Assembly: GCA_036172665.1 (NCBI GenBank)
Contig: CM069871.1
Coordinates: 2,170,001 to 2,234,000 of the forward strand
Direction: 5' to 3'
Length of the DNA stretch: 64,000 nucleotides
Source: Prosopocoilus inquinatus
Lineage: Eukaryota; Arthropoda; Insecta; Coleoptera; Lucanidae
The notes beneath the pieces were generated by a model, which was given only the letters and a program-made list of their open reading frames with translations, was not told the origin of the DNA and did no database searches. Position 1 is the stretch's first letter. Each line of letters starts with the position of its first letter. Positions 23,040 through 34,377 of this stretch are shown one piece after another. Made by a program: the position numbers and the translations under genes.

Positions 23040-24665
23040 CAGTTTCAAATCTTTTTTGCATTTTTTTTTATCGACGGGTTATTTTGCTACGCCGGAAAAG
23101 GGTGTGTCGCTGCGCTCGAGCCGAGCGAAACGTGTTTTTTTTGTGGTCGCCTCGGGCATGGCAACGCAATTAATTAGCTCGGTAATTGCTCGGATCTTTC
23201 ATTCGAATAATTTCTGTATGAGTTTCTGACGATTGTATGTATTTCGAGACAGAAATACGCTCGTTTGATTTTCGTATAATCTAAAGGAAGTATACGGCTT
23301 TTTAAATTATTCCGGGTTGGCGATCGAACTGTAATTATTTTTGCCCTATGCTTCGAGCGTATTGCGACGACATTTATTGTGCGCTTCGCAAACGCGTATT
23401 TAATTTTAATTCGACGAGGCTTACGTCACATTTCACCGGATTGGCTTACTCTTCCCGATCTATTTTTTTTGTTGGTTCTCTTTTCTTCGCTTTCTGAACT
23501 GTGCTGGCATTAGATTCACTTTGTTATTTGAAAATCGAGTGAACCACTTGTATTCGTATTTGGTGTCAAATCCTTTTATTATTTTGGGCCGCCCCATTTG
23601 GGCCGCCCCACGTAGAGTAAAATTTTCCCGAGCCGCATCTTTCTTTTATCGACGGGTTATTTTATTACGCCGGAAAAGGGTGTGTCGCTGCGCTCGAGCC
23701 GAACGAAATGTGTTTTTTTTTTGTGGGCGCCTCGGGCATGGGAACGCAGTTAATTAGTCCGGTAATTGCCCGGATCTCTTATTCAAATAGTTTTTGTATG
23801 AGTTTCCGACGATTGTATGCATTTCGAGTCAGAAATACGCTCGTTTGATTATTTTCGTATAATCTAGACGAAGTTTACGGCTTTTTAAATTATTCCGGGT
23901 TGGCGCCCGGACTGGAAATATTTTTTACCCTATGATTCGAGCGTATTGCGACGACATTTATTGTGCGCTTCGAAATCGCGTATTTAATTTTGATTCGACA
24001 AGGCTTATGTCACATTTCACCGGATTGGCTTACTCTTCTTGATTTCTCTTCTTTTTTCTTGGTTCTCTTCGCTCTCCGAACTGTGCTGGCAATATATTCA
24101 TTTTTCACTTGCAAATCGAGTTGTGTTCGTGTTTGGTGTCAAATCCTCTTATTACTTTGGGACGCCCCACGTAGAGTAAAATTTTCCCGAGCCGCATCTT
24201 TCCTTTATCGACGGGTTATTTTGCAACGACGGAAAAGGGTGTGTCGCTGCGCTCGAGCCGAACGGAATGTGTTTTTTTGTGGTCGCCTCGGGCATGGGAA
24301 CGCAGTTAATTAGCCCGGTAATTGGTCGGATCTTTTATTCTAATAGTTTTTGTATGGGTTTCCGACGATTGTATGTATTTCGAGTCAGAAATACGAAGTT
24401 TACGGTTTTTTAAATTATTACAGGTTGGTGCCCGGACTGGAATTATTTTTTGCCTTACGCTTCGAGCGTATTGCGACGACATTTATTGTGCGCTTCGCAA
24501 TCGCGTATTTAATTTTGATTCGACGAGGCTTATGTCACATTTCACCGGATTGGCTTACTCTTCTCGACCTCTCTTTTTTTTGTTGGTTCTCTTTTCTTCG
24601 CTTTCAGAACTGTGCTGGCATTAGATTCACTTGTTATTTGAGAATCGAGTGAAACACTGTGTTCG
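23040..24665 (+). repeat. Three-copy tandem array, ~560-580-bp unit
   Basis: The landmark TCGACGGGTTATTTT occurs at 23071, 23649 and 24208 (periods 578 and 559). Each unit contains GTGTGTCGCTGCGCTCGAGC, CGGGCATGG, TTCGAGCGTATTGCGACGAC and CACATTTCACCGGATTGGCT. Short frames reading GCVAALE... or CRCARAERN...FFCGRLGHGNA recur in each unit, but their lengths vary and stops differ, so they are carried by the repeat and are not conserved genes. Copy 3 continues to about 24850 after removal of the insertion at 24666-24813. Confidence 0.85.
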
Positions 24666-24821
24666 ACGCTTATTAAAGGGTCTCTACCCCTTTAATAAGC
24701 GTCCGGATTTGGCTACCTGTTAACTCGTCTCGCGCCCAACACGACCACCTCCACTGAGCTCGACACACCCTAACAATTCTCACCGACACGGGTATGCAAA
24801 GGTCGCAATTACTTGTGTTCG
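24658..24821. mobile_element. 148-bp insertion with hairpin end and 8-bp TSD
   Basis: Within tandem copy 3 the sequence 24666-24813 is absent from copies 1 and 2 and is flanked by TGTGTTCG at 24658-24665 and 24814-24821. It begins with a hairpin (ACGCTTATTAAAGGG, loop TCTCTAC, complement). Most of it is repeated at 28466-28607. The ends are not inverted repeats of each other, so the mechanism is unclear. Minus-strand frames through both copies share a C-terminal peptide only because the DNA is shared. Confidence 0.7.
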
Positions 24822-24843
24822 TGTTTGGTGTCCCGTTCGGGTG

Positions 24844-24973
24844 TATAAAAGCGTTTCCCTCGGAGAGGTTGAAATGAAAGTGACGGCTTAGAGCCGGGTT
24901 TGAAGGTTGGTTCCGATTAAAACCGCGCGCACACGCGCTTGTGTCAGCTCGACGGAACCTATTTCCTCCAGGT
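24844..24973 (+). promoter_or_regulatory. Candidate TATA promoter and non-coding first exon with splice donor
   Basis: TATAAAA at 24844-24850 is followed about 120 bases later by TCCAG|GTGAGT, a near-consensus 5' splice site with the exon ending at 24971. A transcript starting ~30 bases after the TATA box would have a first exon of ~100 bases. Further down, an AATAAA near 25190, TTTTCTTAG (~25224) and CCCATTGCAG (~25315) acceptor-like sites occur. No coding exon was found to pair with it. It may also be an LTR-like U3/R segment. Inference from motifs only. Confidence 0.3.
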
Positions 24974-27194
24974 GAGTTTGATTTGACTATTGCCAACACG
25001 ATCCGTGTTTTGATTACCTGTAGATTAAGTTTAGTCTTGTTTTTCGGATCCGAATAGGTTTTTCTTAGTGTAATTTGACGCTCCTCCCTTTTTTTTAGTG
25101 CGTTGTTCGGACGCGAACTGAGATTTCTCGCCTTTTCTTTTGCGTTTTATTTTGAAAATTTATTGATTGTGTAACCCTATTTATTTGTTGAATAAATTTG
25201 TTTGAGAAACTGCGTTTTTCTTAGTTTTCCGGCAATCCCAAAGAAGGTGAGTGGCGCCCTTTTAGCTTAGTTACCGCATTGGTTTGATAAGAATCCCGAC
25301 CCGTCCCATTGCAGTTGCCGGCAATACCAAAGTCTTTCGTACTGGTAGGTAGCAACATGTTTAAACCTGAACGAATTATTAATTCGAATAATTTCCGCGC
25401 GTGCAAAACTTTTCAAAGGAAAACCCGGTCGCATCCGCATAACGTTAAAGCGCGCCATAAAAGCCGAACGGTTTACGTGCAAAATATCACGTTTCGCAAC
25501 AATAAATAAAATCCGGGGGCCCCTGCAATTACTCTATTTACCGTTTGATGTCGAATTTTATGGCGCAGCGAACAAAAGAGTTACTTTGTGTGCGAATTTG
25601 ACAACAATCGAAAATGTACCGGCGCATTTACGGAAACAATGCCCGCGGACAATGCGGAAAATTCTCGAAACGCGAATTAGGCGCCGACCGAAGGTAATCG
25701 AATTTAAAACGCCTAATAGGAAACGAGAGTAGTGATGTAGAACGTCCGTGCGAGGATAAGAAGGTGGGACTAACACTATCGGTTTGGATGTGTGTACGTG
25801 GATTTATGTCCGGTGCTACGTTTGCAGCAGCGGCGGCGGCGGCGGCGGGGTGGAAAAACCGCGTGTGGGCTTTATCTTTTTAGTTTATATCACGATTGAA
25901 ACAGTTCAGGCCTTGCAACGGGCGCTTCTTTTTATTATACCATAAAGCTCCTTGCTCGAGCCGGCCACATATTAGATTTTTAACCGGCTATCTTTAGTGC
26001 TACGTTTTATTTATGGTGTTCCGCGGCTACTGTCTTACCCGTTACAGGCTCATTTCAAGATGTGCCTGCCATTCCCAGCAATTTTCTCAACACAGCTCGA
26101 ATTAATCAGCGTAAAAAATGACGCAGCGCTGACATGAAAGGGCGGGCGCCTATTAATTGATGGCCGATTGATCGATTGATTGAGTAATTGTCCTGTGACT
26201 AATTTCAGGTCAAACATCCGCCAGCTAATTATCTTTCAAAAAATTCCACCGGCGACTAATTAATTACCTTGGGGGCCTTAGAACCGCTGGTATTTAAAAT
26301 TCCACCTTTTCTTTCCAATGTAGGACTTCTCTTCTTGAAAAAGCATATTATTAATTAGCGTTGCCGACTATTGATAACACCATCCTACGAACAAAATGCA
26401 ATCGCGTTACCTCCCGACTACTTAACGAAAGCGGTGGCAAGTCAGCGCTGAAGGAGTCTTATCCAGCTGCCCCGAGCTGGTACTCAGATGGAGAAAGGGG
26501 CAGGTCAAATCAAATTCAAGGACGCCGGGAAGGTAGGACCCCAGCTGATTACTACGCCATTGTAAAACCGACCCGTGAGGGTCACAGCGTGCGCCAAAAT
26601 TCGGTGAACTTTCAGGAGTAACTTCACGCTCGCGCATTCAAAGCAGTAAAACGACGTAGCAAAACACCAGACAATGTACTTAAAAGACGTATTATTTAAC
26701 ACAGAGATACCAGATGAACGAAACAGCAAAACTCTAGCCCGTCGGCTGAAAATAATCTAGGAGTAACAAAATTACCGGTGGTTGTTATCAATACTTTTCA
26801 GGTTTGGTTCGAACAGATCCAGTACTGGTCAACCCAAAACGCGAACCTGAAACGCTTACATTAACTTATTCTCAACTAGCACGATACGTGAAAACGTTAA
26901 CTTAACGCCCAGAGATGTGCCGGTATATTTACGTTATTTTTATTATGAGCGAACATATGATAATAAATAAAAATAAATAATTCATGTGTGTTGCTTTTTT
27001 GTGGCCATGTAGCTGTCAAACGTAGAAAAACGTCACCCAGCAGCGCCGCCACTCGTGGAAACGTCGCACTTCAGTTGCGTCAATGTCCCCAACTGTCGTG
27101 GTGATCTTATACGTTGTTCATACGCAATCGAATTCCGATGCGAAATTCAAACAAACCGCTTACGCTTTCGATAGTAGAGAAACGGGAAAAAAGA
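24974..27194. other. Non-coding, one CGG microsatellite
   Basis: A (CGG)6 run lies at 25831-25848. Frames of 60-86 codons occur on both strands without domains. Alternating TTAATTAA, GATTGATTG and ATTTATTT patches around 26150-26300 look like ordinary insect intergenic DNA, possibly enhancer-like, but nothing specific can be called. Confidence 0.35.
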
Positions 27195-27418
27195 AAAAAG
27201 CGGATTATTCTGTTAAAACAAAGAAATCAAGTATAAGCATGGGTCACGTCAAAAAGCGAATTCTTCTGTTAAAACAAAGAAATCAAGTATAAGCATGGGT
27301 CACGTCAAAAAGCGAATTCTTCTGTTAAAACAAAGAAATCAAGTATAAGCATGGGTCACGTCAAAAATCGAATTCTTCTGTTAAAACAAAGAAATCAAGC
27401 ATAAGCGTGGGTCACGCC
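27195..27418 (+). repeat. 56-bp minisatellite, four copies
   Basis: The unit contains CTGTTAAAACAAAGAAATCA and GTATAAGCATGGGTCACGTC, with markers at 27231, 27287, 27343 and 27399 (period exactly 56). The first and last copies have diverged at the edges. The 69-codon plus frame covering the first copies starts upstream and runs into the repeat. Confidence 0.92.
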
Positions 27419-27814
27419 GGGCATCGACATCCAATTACCTTTTGCTCAGACACAAACGGGTTATCCGTTTGGTGTAATTTGCTTTCGGCAAATCGAACGT
27501 CACTCTAAGCATCGAAAGATTACAGTAACACCGCATTTATTTAGAATTCTGCACCAAAAGTATGCTGCAATGATTCTCGAGGTGACGTACCCAAGTGCGC
27601 CTTATAACGTCGAAACGCAAAGTGACGCTACAATAATATCAAAAATCTTGCGCTCGAAAAATTTGCTTGAATTTTTCTTTTCTTTCACCGTCAATAATTT
27701 TGCTTCTGTTTTTCGTCTCAGAGATAGAGATGCGGACAATAAACCAAAAGGTAGTTAAAGTTAAAACTCTCTCTTTTATTGGTCCCGGCGAAAGCGTCCC
27801 TCGCACGCTAACGG

Positions 27815-27862
27815 GTAATCTAAACCGTAACACTGACACTATAGCGTTACGGTTTAAATTAC
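27815..27862. repeat. Hairpin, 17-bp arms
   Basis: GTAATCTAAACCGTAAC (27815-27831) pairs with GTTACGGTTTAAATTAC (27846-27862) with one mismatch and a 14-base loop. It lies inside the 128-codon frame at 27667-28053, which I do not accept as a gene. Confidence 0.75.
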
Positions 27863-28053
27863 GCGCGAGTCTTAGGTGCGACGATTTTCGAAAAAAATAT
27901 TATCGATCATCTCGCCCTCTGTATTCGTCGAGGATAACTTGGCGTTACGGCGGAGCATTTGCGTTGGAATTCCTGGAATTTCGCGCCTTGCATTTAGCTG
28001 CCGGACCAGTTGATGAATTTGCGCACCGTAAAAATTTTACGCCATTTTTCTGA

Positions 28054-28202
28054 CGCGAACGTCTGAAGCAACTGCAGATTGAAACTGCGAGGAGGATTTC
28101 GTCTGAAGAACCGTGTGGTACCATCGATTTAGTTGAAGAAGACTGTACGGGTGAATTTGATTCAGCAATACTGCATGACGTCATTTCGATTACTCTAAGT
28201 TA
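28054..28202 (+). other. Open frame without start, possible exon remnant
   Basis: After a TGA ending at 28053, a frame stays open for 49 codons to a TAA at 28200-28202. It reads through ISSEEPCGTIDLVEED and ends in DVISITLS. Residue composition is protein-like (acidic, mixed hydrophobic), and an acceptor-like CTGCAG precedes it. No homologue is recognised and no partner exon was found. It may be a decayed transposase or host exon, or chance. Confidence 0.15.
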
Positions 28203-28234
28203 ACGTCCTTAAACTAATTCCTATGTGTAGTTTT

Positions 28235-28271
28235 GGGCGCCTGTGTCGTCATTGCACGACAGGTGGCGCCC
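28235..28271. repeat. Inverted repeat containing a CTCF-like core
   Basis: GGGCGCCTGTGTCGT pairs imperfectly with ACGACAGGTGGCGCCC around a short loop. The right arm (CGACAGGTGGCGCC) also matches the insect CTCF-like core AGGTGGCGC. Because it is part of an inverted repeat next to a MITE, the motif may be a by-product of the repeat. Confidence 0.4.
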
Positions 28272-28291
28272 TCAATATCATCCGGTAGATA

Positions 28292-28484
28292 CCCTTTAAT
28301 TAGAGTCTGGACAATACCGCCGCCATGTTATATCACAACAAATAGGTTTGATTGGGAAAGAAGAAATGTAGGCGTTACCTTCTCGCCTCCTTAGGTTTGA
28401 CAGTTGTCAAGTTTCAATTTGTGATTTAACAAGGCGGCGCTAATCAAAACTTAGTTACGAATTGTCCGGACGCTTATTAAAGGG
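28292..28484. mobile_element. 193-bp MITE with 24-bp TIRs
   Basis: The left arm (28292-28315) and right arm (28461-28484) match at 21 of 24 positions: CCCTTTAAT...GGACAAT and its complement. Pairing continues inward through GCCGCCATGTTA / TAACAAGGCGGC. The right end abuts the repeat shared with 24666-24813, giving a 19-bp perfect hairpin at the junction. Confidence 0.6.
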
Positions 28485-28607
28485 TCTCGACCCCTTTAAT
28501 AAGCGTCCGGATTTGGCTACCTGTTAACTCGTCTCGCGCCCAACACGACCACCTCCACTGAGCTCGACACACCTCAACAATTCTGACCGACACGGGTATG
28601 CTTTCAA
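28466..28607 (+). repeat. Second copy of the 24.67-kb insertion, with 19-bp hairpin
   Basis: CCGGACGCTTATTAAAGGG (28466-28484), a 7-base loop and its exact complement (28492-28510) form a strong hairpin. The following ~100 bases match 24704-24810 (GGATTTGGCTACCTG, CACCTCCACTGAGCTCGACA). The hairpin can be read as two TIR ends placed back to back. Confidence 0.75.
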
Positions 28608-28764
28608 AGGTCGCAATCAGCTGATTGTAATCGTTAATAGCAACAAGCTTCTCGCGTGACACCGAAGGTTTAGAATGTTTTTATTTCTCGCTAGTTGCGA
28701 CAAGGTACTTGCGCAGTCCGTCTTGTTCTAGGTGGTCTAGTTTTTCTTTTATCGTATTTATGAC

Positions 28765-29090
28765 GACGGCAGAGATAAACACGATTGGGACCGCTCCTCG
28801 ACGAATGAGCTGCAATCGCTCTCGCCTCTGATTATTCACACACCGTGTACACGCTTGCCATTGCGTTGCGTAATGAGGGACTTCCAAACTTTTAATAAGT
28901 CTACCTGTGCAAAGCTCTATTTATCAACGCTGTCTCCACTGAGTGGGTATATTTACGCAACGCACTTTTTCCTCTTTCATCGACTAAACCCAAGGTGACA
29001 ACTGGATTCGCTTCGGGGGATGCATTTATCAAGTTTCGCGCAGCAGATTCCGCGACAATCTATACCAGTTTTAGAGTGGTGCCCATGTTT
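28765..29090 (+). repeat. Direct repeat, copy 1 (~320 bp)
   Basis: It matches 30225-30540: GAGATAAACAC, GGACCGC(T/C)CCTC, CTACCTGTGCAAAGCTCT, CACTGAGTGGG and GATTCGCTTCGGGGGATGCA occur in the same order. A further partial copy of the middle part lies at 29095-29170. Confidence 0.75.
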
Positions 29091-29170
29091 ATAAGTCTAC
29101 CTATGCAAAGCTCTGTTTTCCCACGCCGTCTTCACTAAGTGGACATTTTTACGCAGCTTACTCCCTCACT

Positions 29171-30224
29171 TTTTTCTCCCCTGTTTGCGTCATAATATTT
29201 TTTACTTGATTTATTTCGATTTACTTCGTATTGAATACTCTTCTAACAAGCGGGAATCTTAACAGTAACAATCTGCACAAAATAATTTGATTTAAAATTT
29301 AAAATCTCCCTGTGAGCCCGCCCGCGATTTTATTTTCTGTTTGTTTCATCAATGTCATGCCACTCATGTCCGATATCATCTGCAAATAACAACGTTGTTT
29401 TATTTTTACCGCGTACCTTTCTAAAAAAAAAAAATTTTTTTTTAATGTTAAAGGCACTTTAACATGCAAGCAGCTTTTGAACTGTCAGCTAATCATGTAT
29501 TTTATTTTTCTAACGTAAAAACGTGCGTTCACGTCCATCCGACTCGGATGTAGTACATAAATGCCTGTCGAGCCCATCACATCCTCCCGTTTCTTCATCC
29601 CCTTTGTTCCTCTCCTCCTCTTCATCCCCCCGCCGCCCGGTCCAGCACCGCGGGGGGTAAAACAACAGTAACAGAACAATTTATTTTTTTTTATGAATAT
29701 GCAAATGCGATAAAAAAAATTGCGTGCACCGGTAACGCCGACCGACAGCGCCGGAACTTTTCCATTTCAATTACGCAGCGGCGATAAAAAAAAAATTAAT
29801 GAATGTATTTATGTTTTGATGTTCATCGGACATGGATTCGCTGTCGGATGGGAAACAACGAATTTATTAGCGAAGGTTTCAACTTGTTTATTTTAATAAT
29901 GCGTGTGTGAAGCTGATTTTTTATTTTTTTTTTATTTTTTGGTCGGATTTTAAATCATTCGTTTGTTTATAGAAACGCGGAGAAATTTTGTTTACGTTGT
30001 GTTCCGGAGTAATAAAATAAAGATTGTCAGTGGGCGAAAAAAAAAGGGGGCTCTGAATGACAAATGAAAAATTCCAAAGCCAATGAGTAGTTGAGAAGCA
30101 TGAAGAAAAGGTCATCATGACAACAGTCGAAAATGTTACGACAGACAATAAATGCATTCGCTTCCGATTGGTCAAAAAAAAAACATTGCACCATCGAAAA
30201 AAAAAATTAGTCGCCAAGATTTCG
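29171..30224. other. Non-coding, AT-rich
   Basis: Homopolymer A/T runs and a C-rich strand at 29580-29650. Two minus frames (29485-29679, 29921-30238) lack domains. Nothing else was recognised. Confidence 0.35.
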
Positions 30225-30540
30225 CCTGAGATAAACACAATTAGGACCGCCCCTCAACGAATGAGGTGCTCTTGATTATTTAGTCACCGCCTACACCCTT
30301 GCCGTTGTGTTTCGTAATGAGTTGTAAGTCTACCTGTGCAAAGCTCTTATTTTTCTACGCCGCGCCGTCTCCACTGAGTGGGCATATTTACGCAACGCAC
30401 CTTTTCCTCCCTCCTCCATCGACTAAACATAAGGTGACAACGGGATTCGCTTCGGGGGATGCATTTATTAAGATTTGCGCGGCAGATTACATGACAATTA
30501 TCTCTATTATTTTTTTTATCTGTAGTGGTTGCCCAACAGA
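30225..30540 (+). repeat. Direct repeat, copy 2 (~320 bp)
   Basis: This is the partner of 28765-29090, with small indels and a T-rich 3' edge. Confidence 0.75.
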
Positions 30541-30606
30541 CACTAAGTCATAGACTTATCAAGTTGGAAACTCACTTTTCGTCCCCTCTTGCCCCTCAAG
30601 TCTTTA

Positions 30607-31625
30607 AAGAAGGTTGGATCGCGATTTTCTTTGTTAGTAGCGCATGTGATTTTCGATAAAAAGCGATTTTCCAATTCGTTTTCCCCGGTTGCTCGAAGGG
30701 CGTTTACCTGTATTTTCAGAACTGTCGAAAATCTAGTGGAAAGCGTCATTTATGATCGTTTCTTATTCGGAAAACTTCGGTTTTGTAATAATGCTTTAGA
30801 ATGGACATGAAATTGGAAATAATCATCATCTCACCAGGTAACGTTAAGCTAAGCCGTCAGTCTCTAAGAAGAATTGACGTGGGATGTGGGTGATCAATGT
30901 TTTTGAGATCACATCATCAATATAGCGTCAAGCCAGGTAGTTAATTCTTTAAATAATTCGTACAAAGTTGAATTGCGATTTTCGTTGCTAGCAGCGCGTG
31001 TGGTTTTCGATAAAAAGCGATTTTGCAATTCGTTTTCCCCGGTTGCTCGAAGGGCGTTTACCTGTATTTTCAGAACTGTCGAAAATCTAGTGGAAAGCGT
31101 GATTTATGATCGTTTCTTATTCGGAAAACTTCGGTTTTGTAATAATGCTTTAGAATGGACACGAAATTGGAAATAATCATCACTTCACCAGGTAACGTTA
31201 AGCTAAGCCGTCAGTCTCTAAGAAGAACTGACGTGGGATGTGGGTGATCAATGTTTTTGAGATCACATCATCAATATAGCGTCAAGCCAGGTAGTTAATT
31301 CTTTAAATAATTCGTACAAGGTTGAATCGCGATTTTCGTTGCTAGCAGCGCGTGTGGTTTTCGATAAAAAGCGATTTTGCAATTCGTTTTCCCCGGTTGC
31401 TCGAAGGGCGTTTACCTGTATTTGCAGAATCGTCGAAAATCTAGTGGAGAGCGTCATTTATAATCGTTTCTTATTCGGAAAACTTCGATTTTGTAATAAT
31501 GCTTTAGAAAGGACACGAAATTGGAAATAATCATCACATCACCAGGTAACGTTAAGCTAAGCCGTCAGCCTCTAAGAAGAACTGACGTGGGATGTGGGTG
31601 ATCAATATTTTTGAGATCACGTCAC
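30607..31625 (+). repeat. 354-bp tandem array, three copies
   Basis: The landmark GCGATTTTC occurs at 30621, 30975 and 31329, so the period is exactly 354. Copies are nearly identical (AAGCGATTTT, GGTTGCTCGAAGGGCGTTTA, AGGTAACGTTAAGC). Each carries a small dyad GTGATCAAT...GAGATCAC. Related frames of 63-73 codons (…SPVARRAFTC…) recur because the copies are recent. A diverged copy ends the window at ~63830-64000. Confidence 0.9.
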
Positions 31626-33770
31626 CATACACGTTATACATTCGACTGATTTGTTCTACACTTTTTGTGTTATAAAACGAAAATATATTATTATTTATTA
31701 TTATATAGAAGAATTGACCGAGTATACGCGATCAATGAATAGCGTTGAAACGTCCGTGTCTTCCTTTGACCTAATTTCCATGATTTTGGTGTATAATAAA
31801 AATTCTTTAATTTGCTAATTTGCTTTCAATCACTAACGAAGGCTTTTATTTTATTGTATTACTTTACTTTATTTTTTGCTATGGTGCAAAATCTCATGTT
31901 TCTTTCTCTGGAAATTACTTTGAATTGGTTCTAAAGTAATGATCACTATTTGGATCAAACTTTTATCTTCATTTTATATTTTACTTTATGTAAATTATTT
32001 TTGCATTACCTATCTGATTATGTAACTTATTATTTTTGTTTGTCTGTTATTTTTCAGAAATATTACTAGTTTTATCAGAAATTGTCTCAACTGTTTTTAT
32101 TTTTTAAATTTTTTTTTCAATTTATTAGTCTATTTTATTTTTAATGAATTTTTCATGTGTTGTTAATTGACTTGTTTAAATCATATTACATTATTTTTAA
32201 CAGGTTTGTAATTTTTATTTTCTACCTAAATTTTCTGAGAAGGAAGATAAAATGTAGGTAAGGAAAGCTGTCAATCCATCTCTAATCTCTAAAAATCTCT
32301 ATTCTCTCATCTAATCTCTAACCTAATCTCTAATCTAATCTCTAATCCAATCTCTAATCTAATCTCTAATCTCTTAAAATTGTGTAAGATGGGTAAGGGC
32401 CAAAATCTCATATTAAAAAACGAGCTGAAAGCGATTCCTGGCTACTATAAGCTCAAACCAGAAATACTCAAACAAGGGAATTGCTCTTTGGGTCGTTAGT
32501 GGTTGATCAAAATTTTGGAGAAAATAGTGAAAAGAAAGGATGAAAGGTCACTGAATTTTGCGTAATTTTAAATCTTTCTCTTTCTCTCTCTCTCTCGTCG
32601 TAAGTTTCAAAAACATGAGTACCTTTGAACCGGACGAGCCCTTGTACAGTGATCATTCCGTTATCATCAGTGAGCGGCGGAATTGAGGTTTTTGATGACG
32701 AATGCAGGCGATTTGCATTGCCAGAGACCTTATAAGTCGTTGAATGAATGTATATATAATATAAAATAAATTTACTTACAAGATTCCATAAAAATAATTT
32801 TAAAATAATGATTACGGTTTGAATAACCTTAAGTAAAACCTCAGGTCATCCGCTTCTTGGTTATTTAACTACCGTCCGAAATTAATAAAAACAAAATTCT
32901 TTTACGATTAAATTGATTACCAAAAGAAACATCGTGAAGAGTTGTATCTTCATTCGCGAAATTAATTACAAACCGAGGAAATTGACTGGTTGAAAAAAAA
33001 ATGAAAAAGGGAAACTTCAACGAAAAACGGAACAGTAATTAAGTTTTTTGTTTATTTTTATTTTTACTGCGTCAAGTACAAATAGTACATGTGAATAGTC
33101 AAATTCTCAAAGACAGAAAACATAAATCAATTAAATAATGTAATCAATTTAATCATATAACAATGGAACATAGTAAAAAATGTGATCAACAAAATTTTAT
33201 CATTTTATACTTTATGTATAAATTATTTTTGTGTATCTGTTCATGTAACTTATTTTTATTATTTTTTTGTCTGCTATTTTTCTCTGAAATATTATTAGCT
33301 TTATCAGAAATTGTCCACTGTTTTCACCTTTTCTAAAATTTTCTGAATTTATTAAATTATTGCTATTTTTTTTCATTAATTTGATGAAATACCGAAAACA
33401 CTGTGAAGAGTTGTACCTTAACTCGCGAAATGAATTAGAAACTGAGAAAATAGACTGATTTAAAAAAATAAATAAATGAAAATTAGAAAAAAATGAAGAA
33501 CGAGGAACGGAACACGTGATTAGGCCAAGAAGCTACATTCGAAGGACCCGGAAGATCGACTTCTTGTACGATCCCGCGCTACTTAAGCACTCTTTTATTT
33601 CTATTTTTTTATTTATTTTTATTTGTTGCCACGTCAGGTACAAATAGCACATGTGAATAGTCAAATTGTCAAAAACAAAAAAAAACAACAATTAAAAAAT
33701 GGAAAAAACAATAGAACATAGTACAAAAAAATGAATAACAAAATACAATAAAATTTTCAAGTAAATGAAA
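31626..33770. repeat. AT-rich region with 12-bp minisatellite and diverged direct repeats
   Basis: The 12-bp unit TCTCTAATCTAA is repeated with variants at 32279-32372. Segments 31975-32105 and 33195-33330 are diverged direct copies (ATTTTTC...GAAATATTA, TTTATCAGAAATTGTC). Segments 32930-33115 and 33405-33670 are another pair (GTGAAGAGTTGTA, ACAAATAG(T/C)ACATGTGAATA). A TC-rich run lies at 32576-32598. No gene was recognised. Confidence 0.65.
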
Positions 33771-34377
33771 TTAAGGGTATGTTAAATATTTTATTATCTC
33801 TATTTGTTTTCAAACTGTTTGGCAATAGATTATAAAAATTTGAGTAGATTGTAAAAATTTTTCAAAAAGAGAGTGTAAATGTTTAATGTTTTCTACAAAA
33901 TATTTATTTCTGCTTTCGTAAATATGAATATGAGCGAACGTCGTAAATTCATGTACGTTTTTATGTGCGAATGTCAATAATTTTTTTTTTAATAAATAAA
34001 TTGACGCCAGCGGAAGTATTTTATATTCCATGAAGGTTTCTCTGCATGAGGTTCGAGACGACAAACTAAACATTAAAAAACGAATAATACTTTTTTGTAT
34101 TATGAACATTCTATCAGCGGAGCATGTCTGTCTCCATATAATTATTTCTTGTACTTTTATTTTTACTATTCTTTTTTATTATATTTTTTCCTTCCTGATT
34201 GTTACGCAAGTGGGGAATATCTGGTGTTGCATTTGGTATGCATGCAAAAAATATTCTTAATCGAGTGCATAAATTAGATGCAATATTGCAACCTCCGCAG
34301 GCTTCACTTCATTCTACCGTCCGCCGTGCCCTGTGCACAATTCCAGGAACTTCAGCCTTCGCTACGTGACTCTGACC
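33771..34377. other. Non-coding, AT-rich
   Basis: A 99-codon minus frame (33810-34109) and overlapping plus frames are dominated by Phe/Ile/Lys from AT-rich sequence and show no domain. Confidence 0.35.

Noticed and set aside
25246..25256. TGGCGCCC as a lysine tRNA primer-binding site of an LTR element
   Set aside because: Only eight bases match, the sequence then diverges from a tRNA 3' end, and no LTR boundary was found next to it.
28257..28273. Confident CTCF insulator site
   Set aside because: The match is good, but the motif is one arm of an inverted repeat next to a MITE, so repeat structure alone explains it.
24673..28662. Shared minus-strand peptide VCRAQWRWSCWARDELTG as a conserved protein
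   Set aside because: The two frames lie in two copies of one non-coding repeat with a hairpin. Outside the repeat the proteins do not match.
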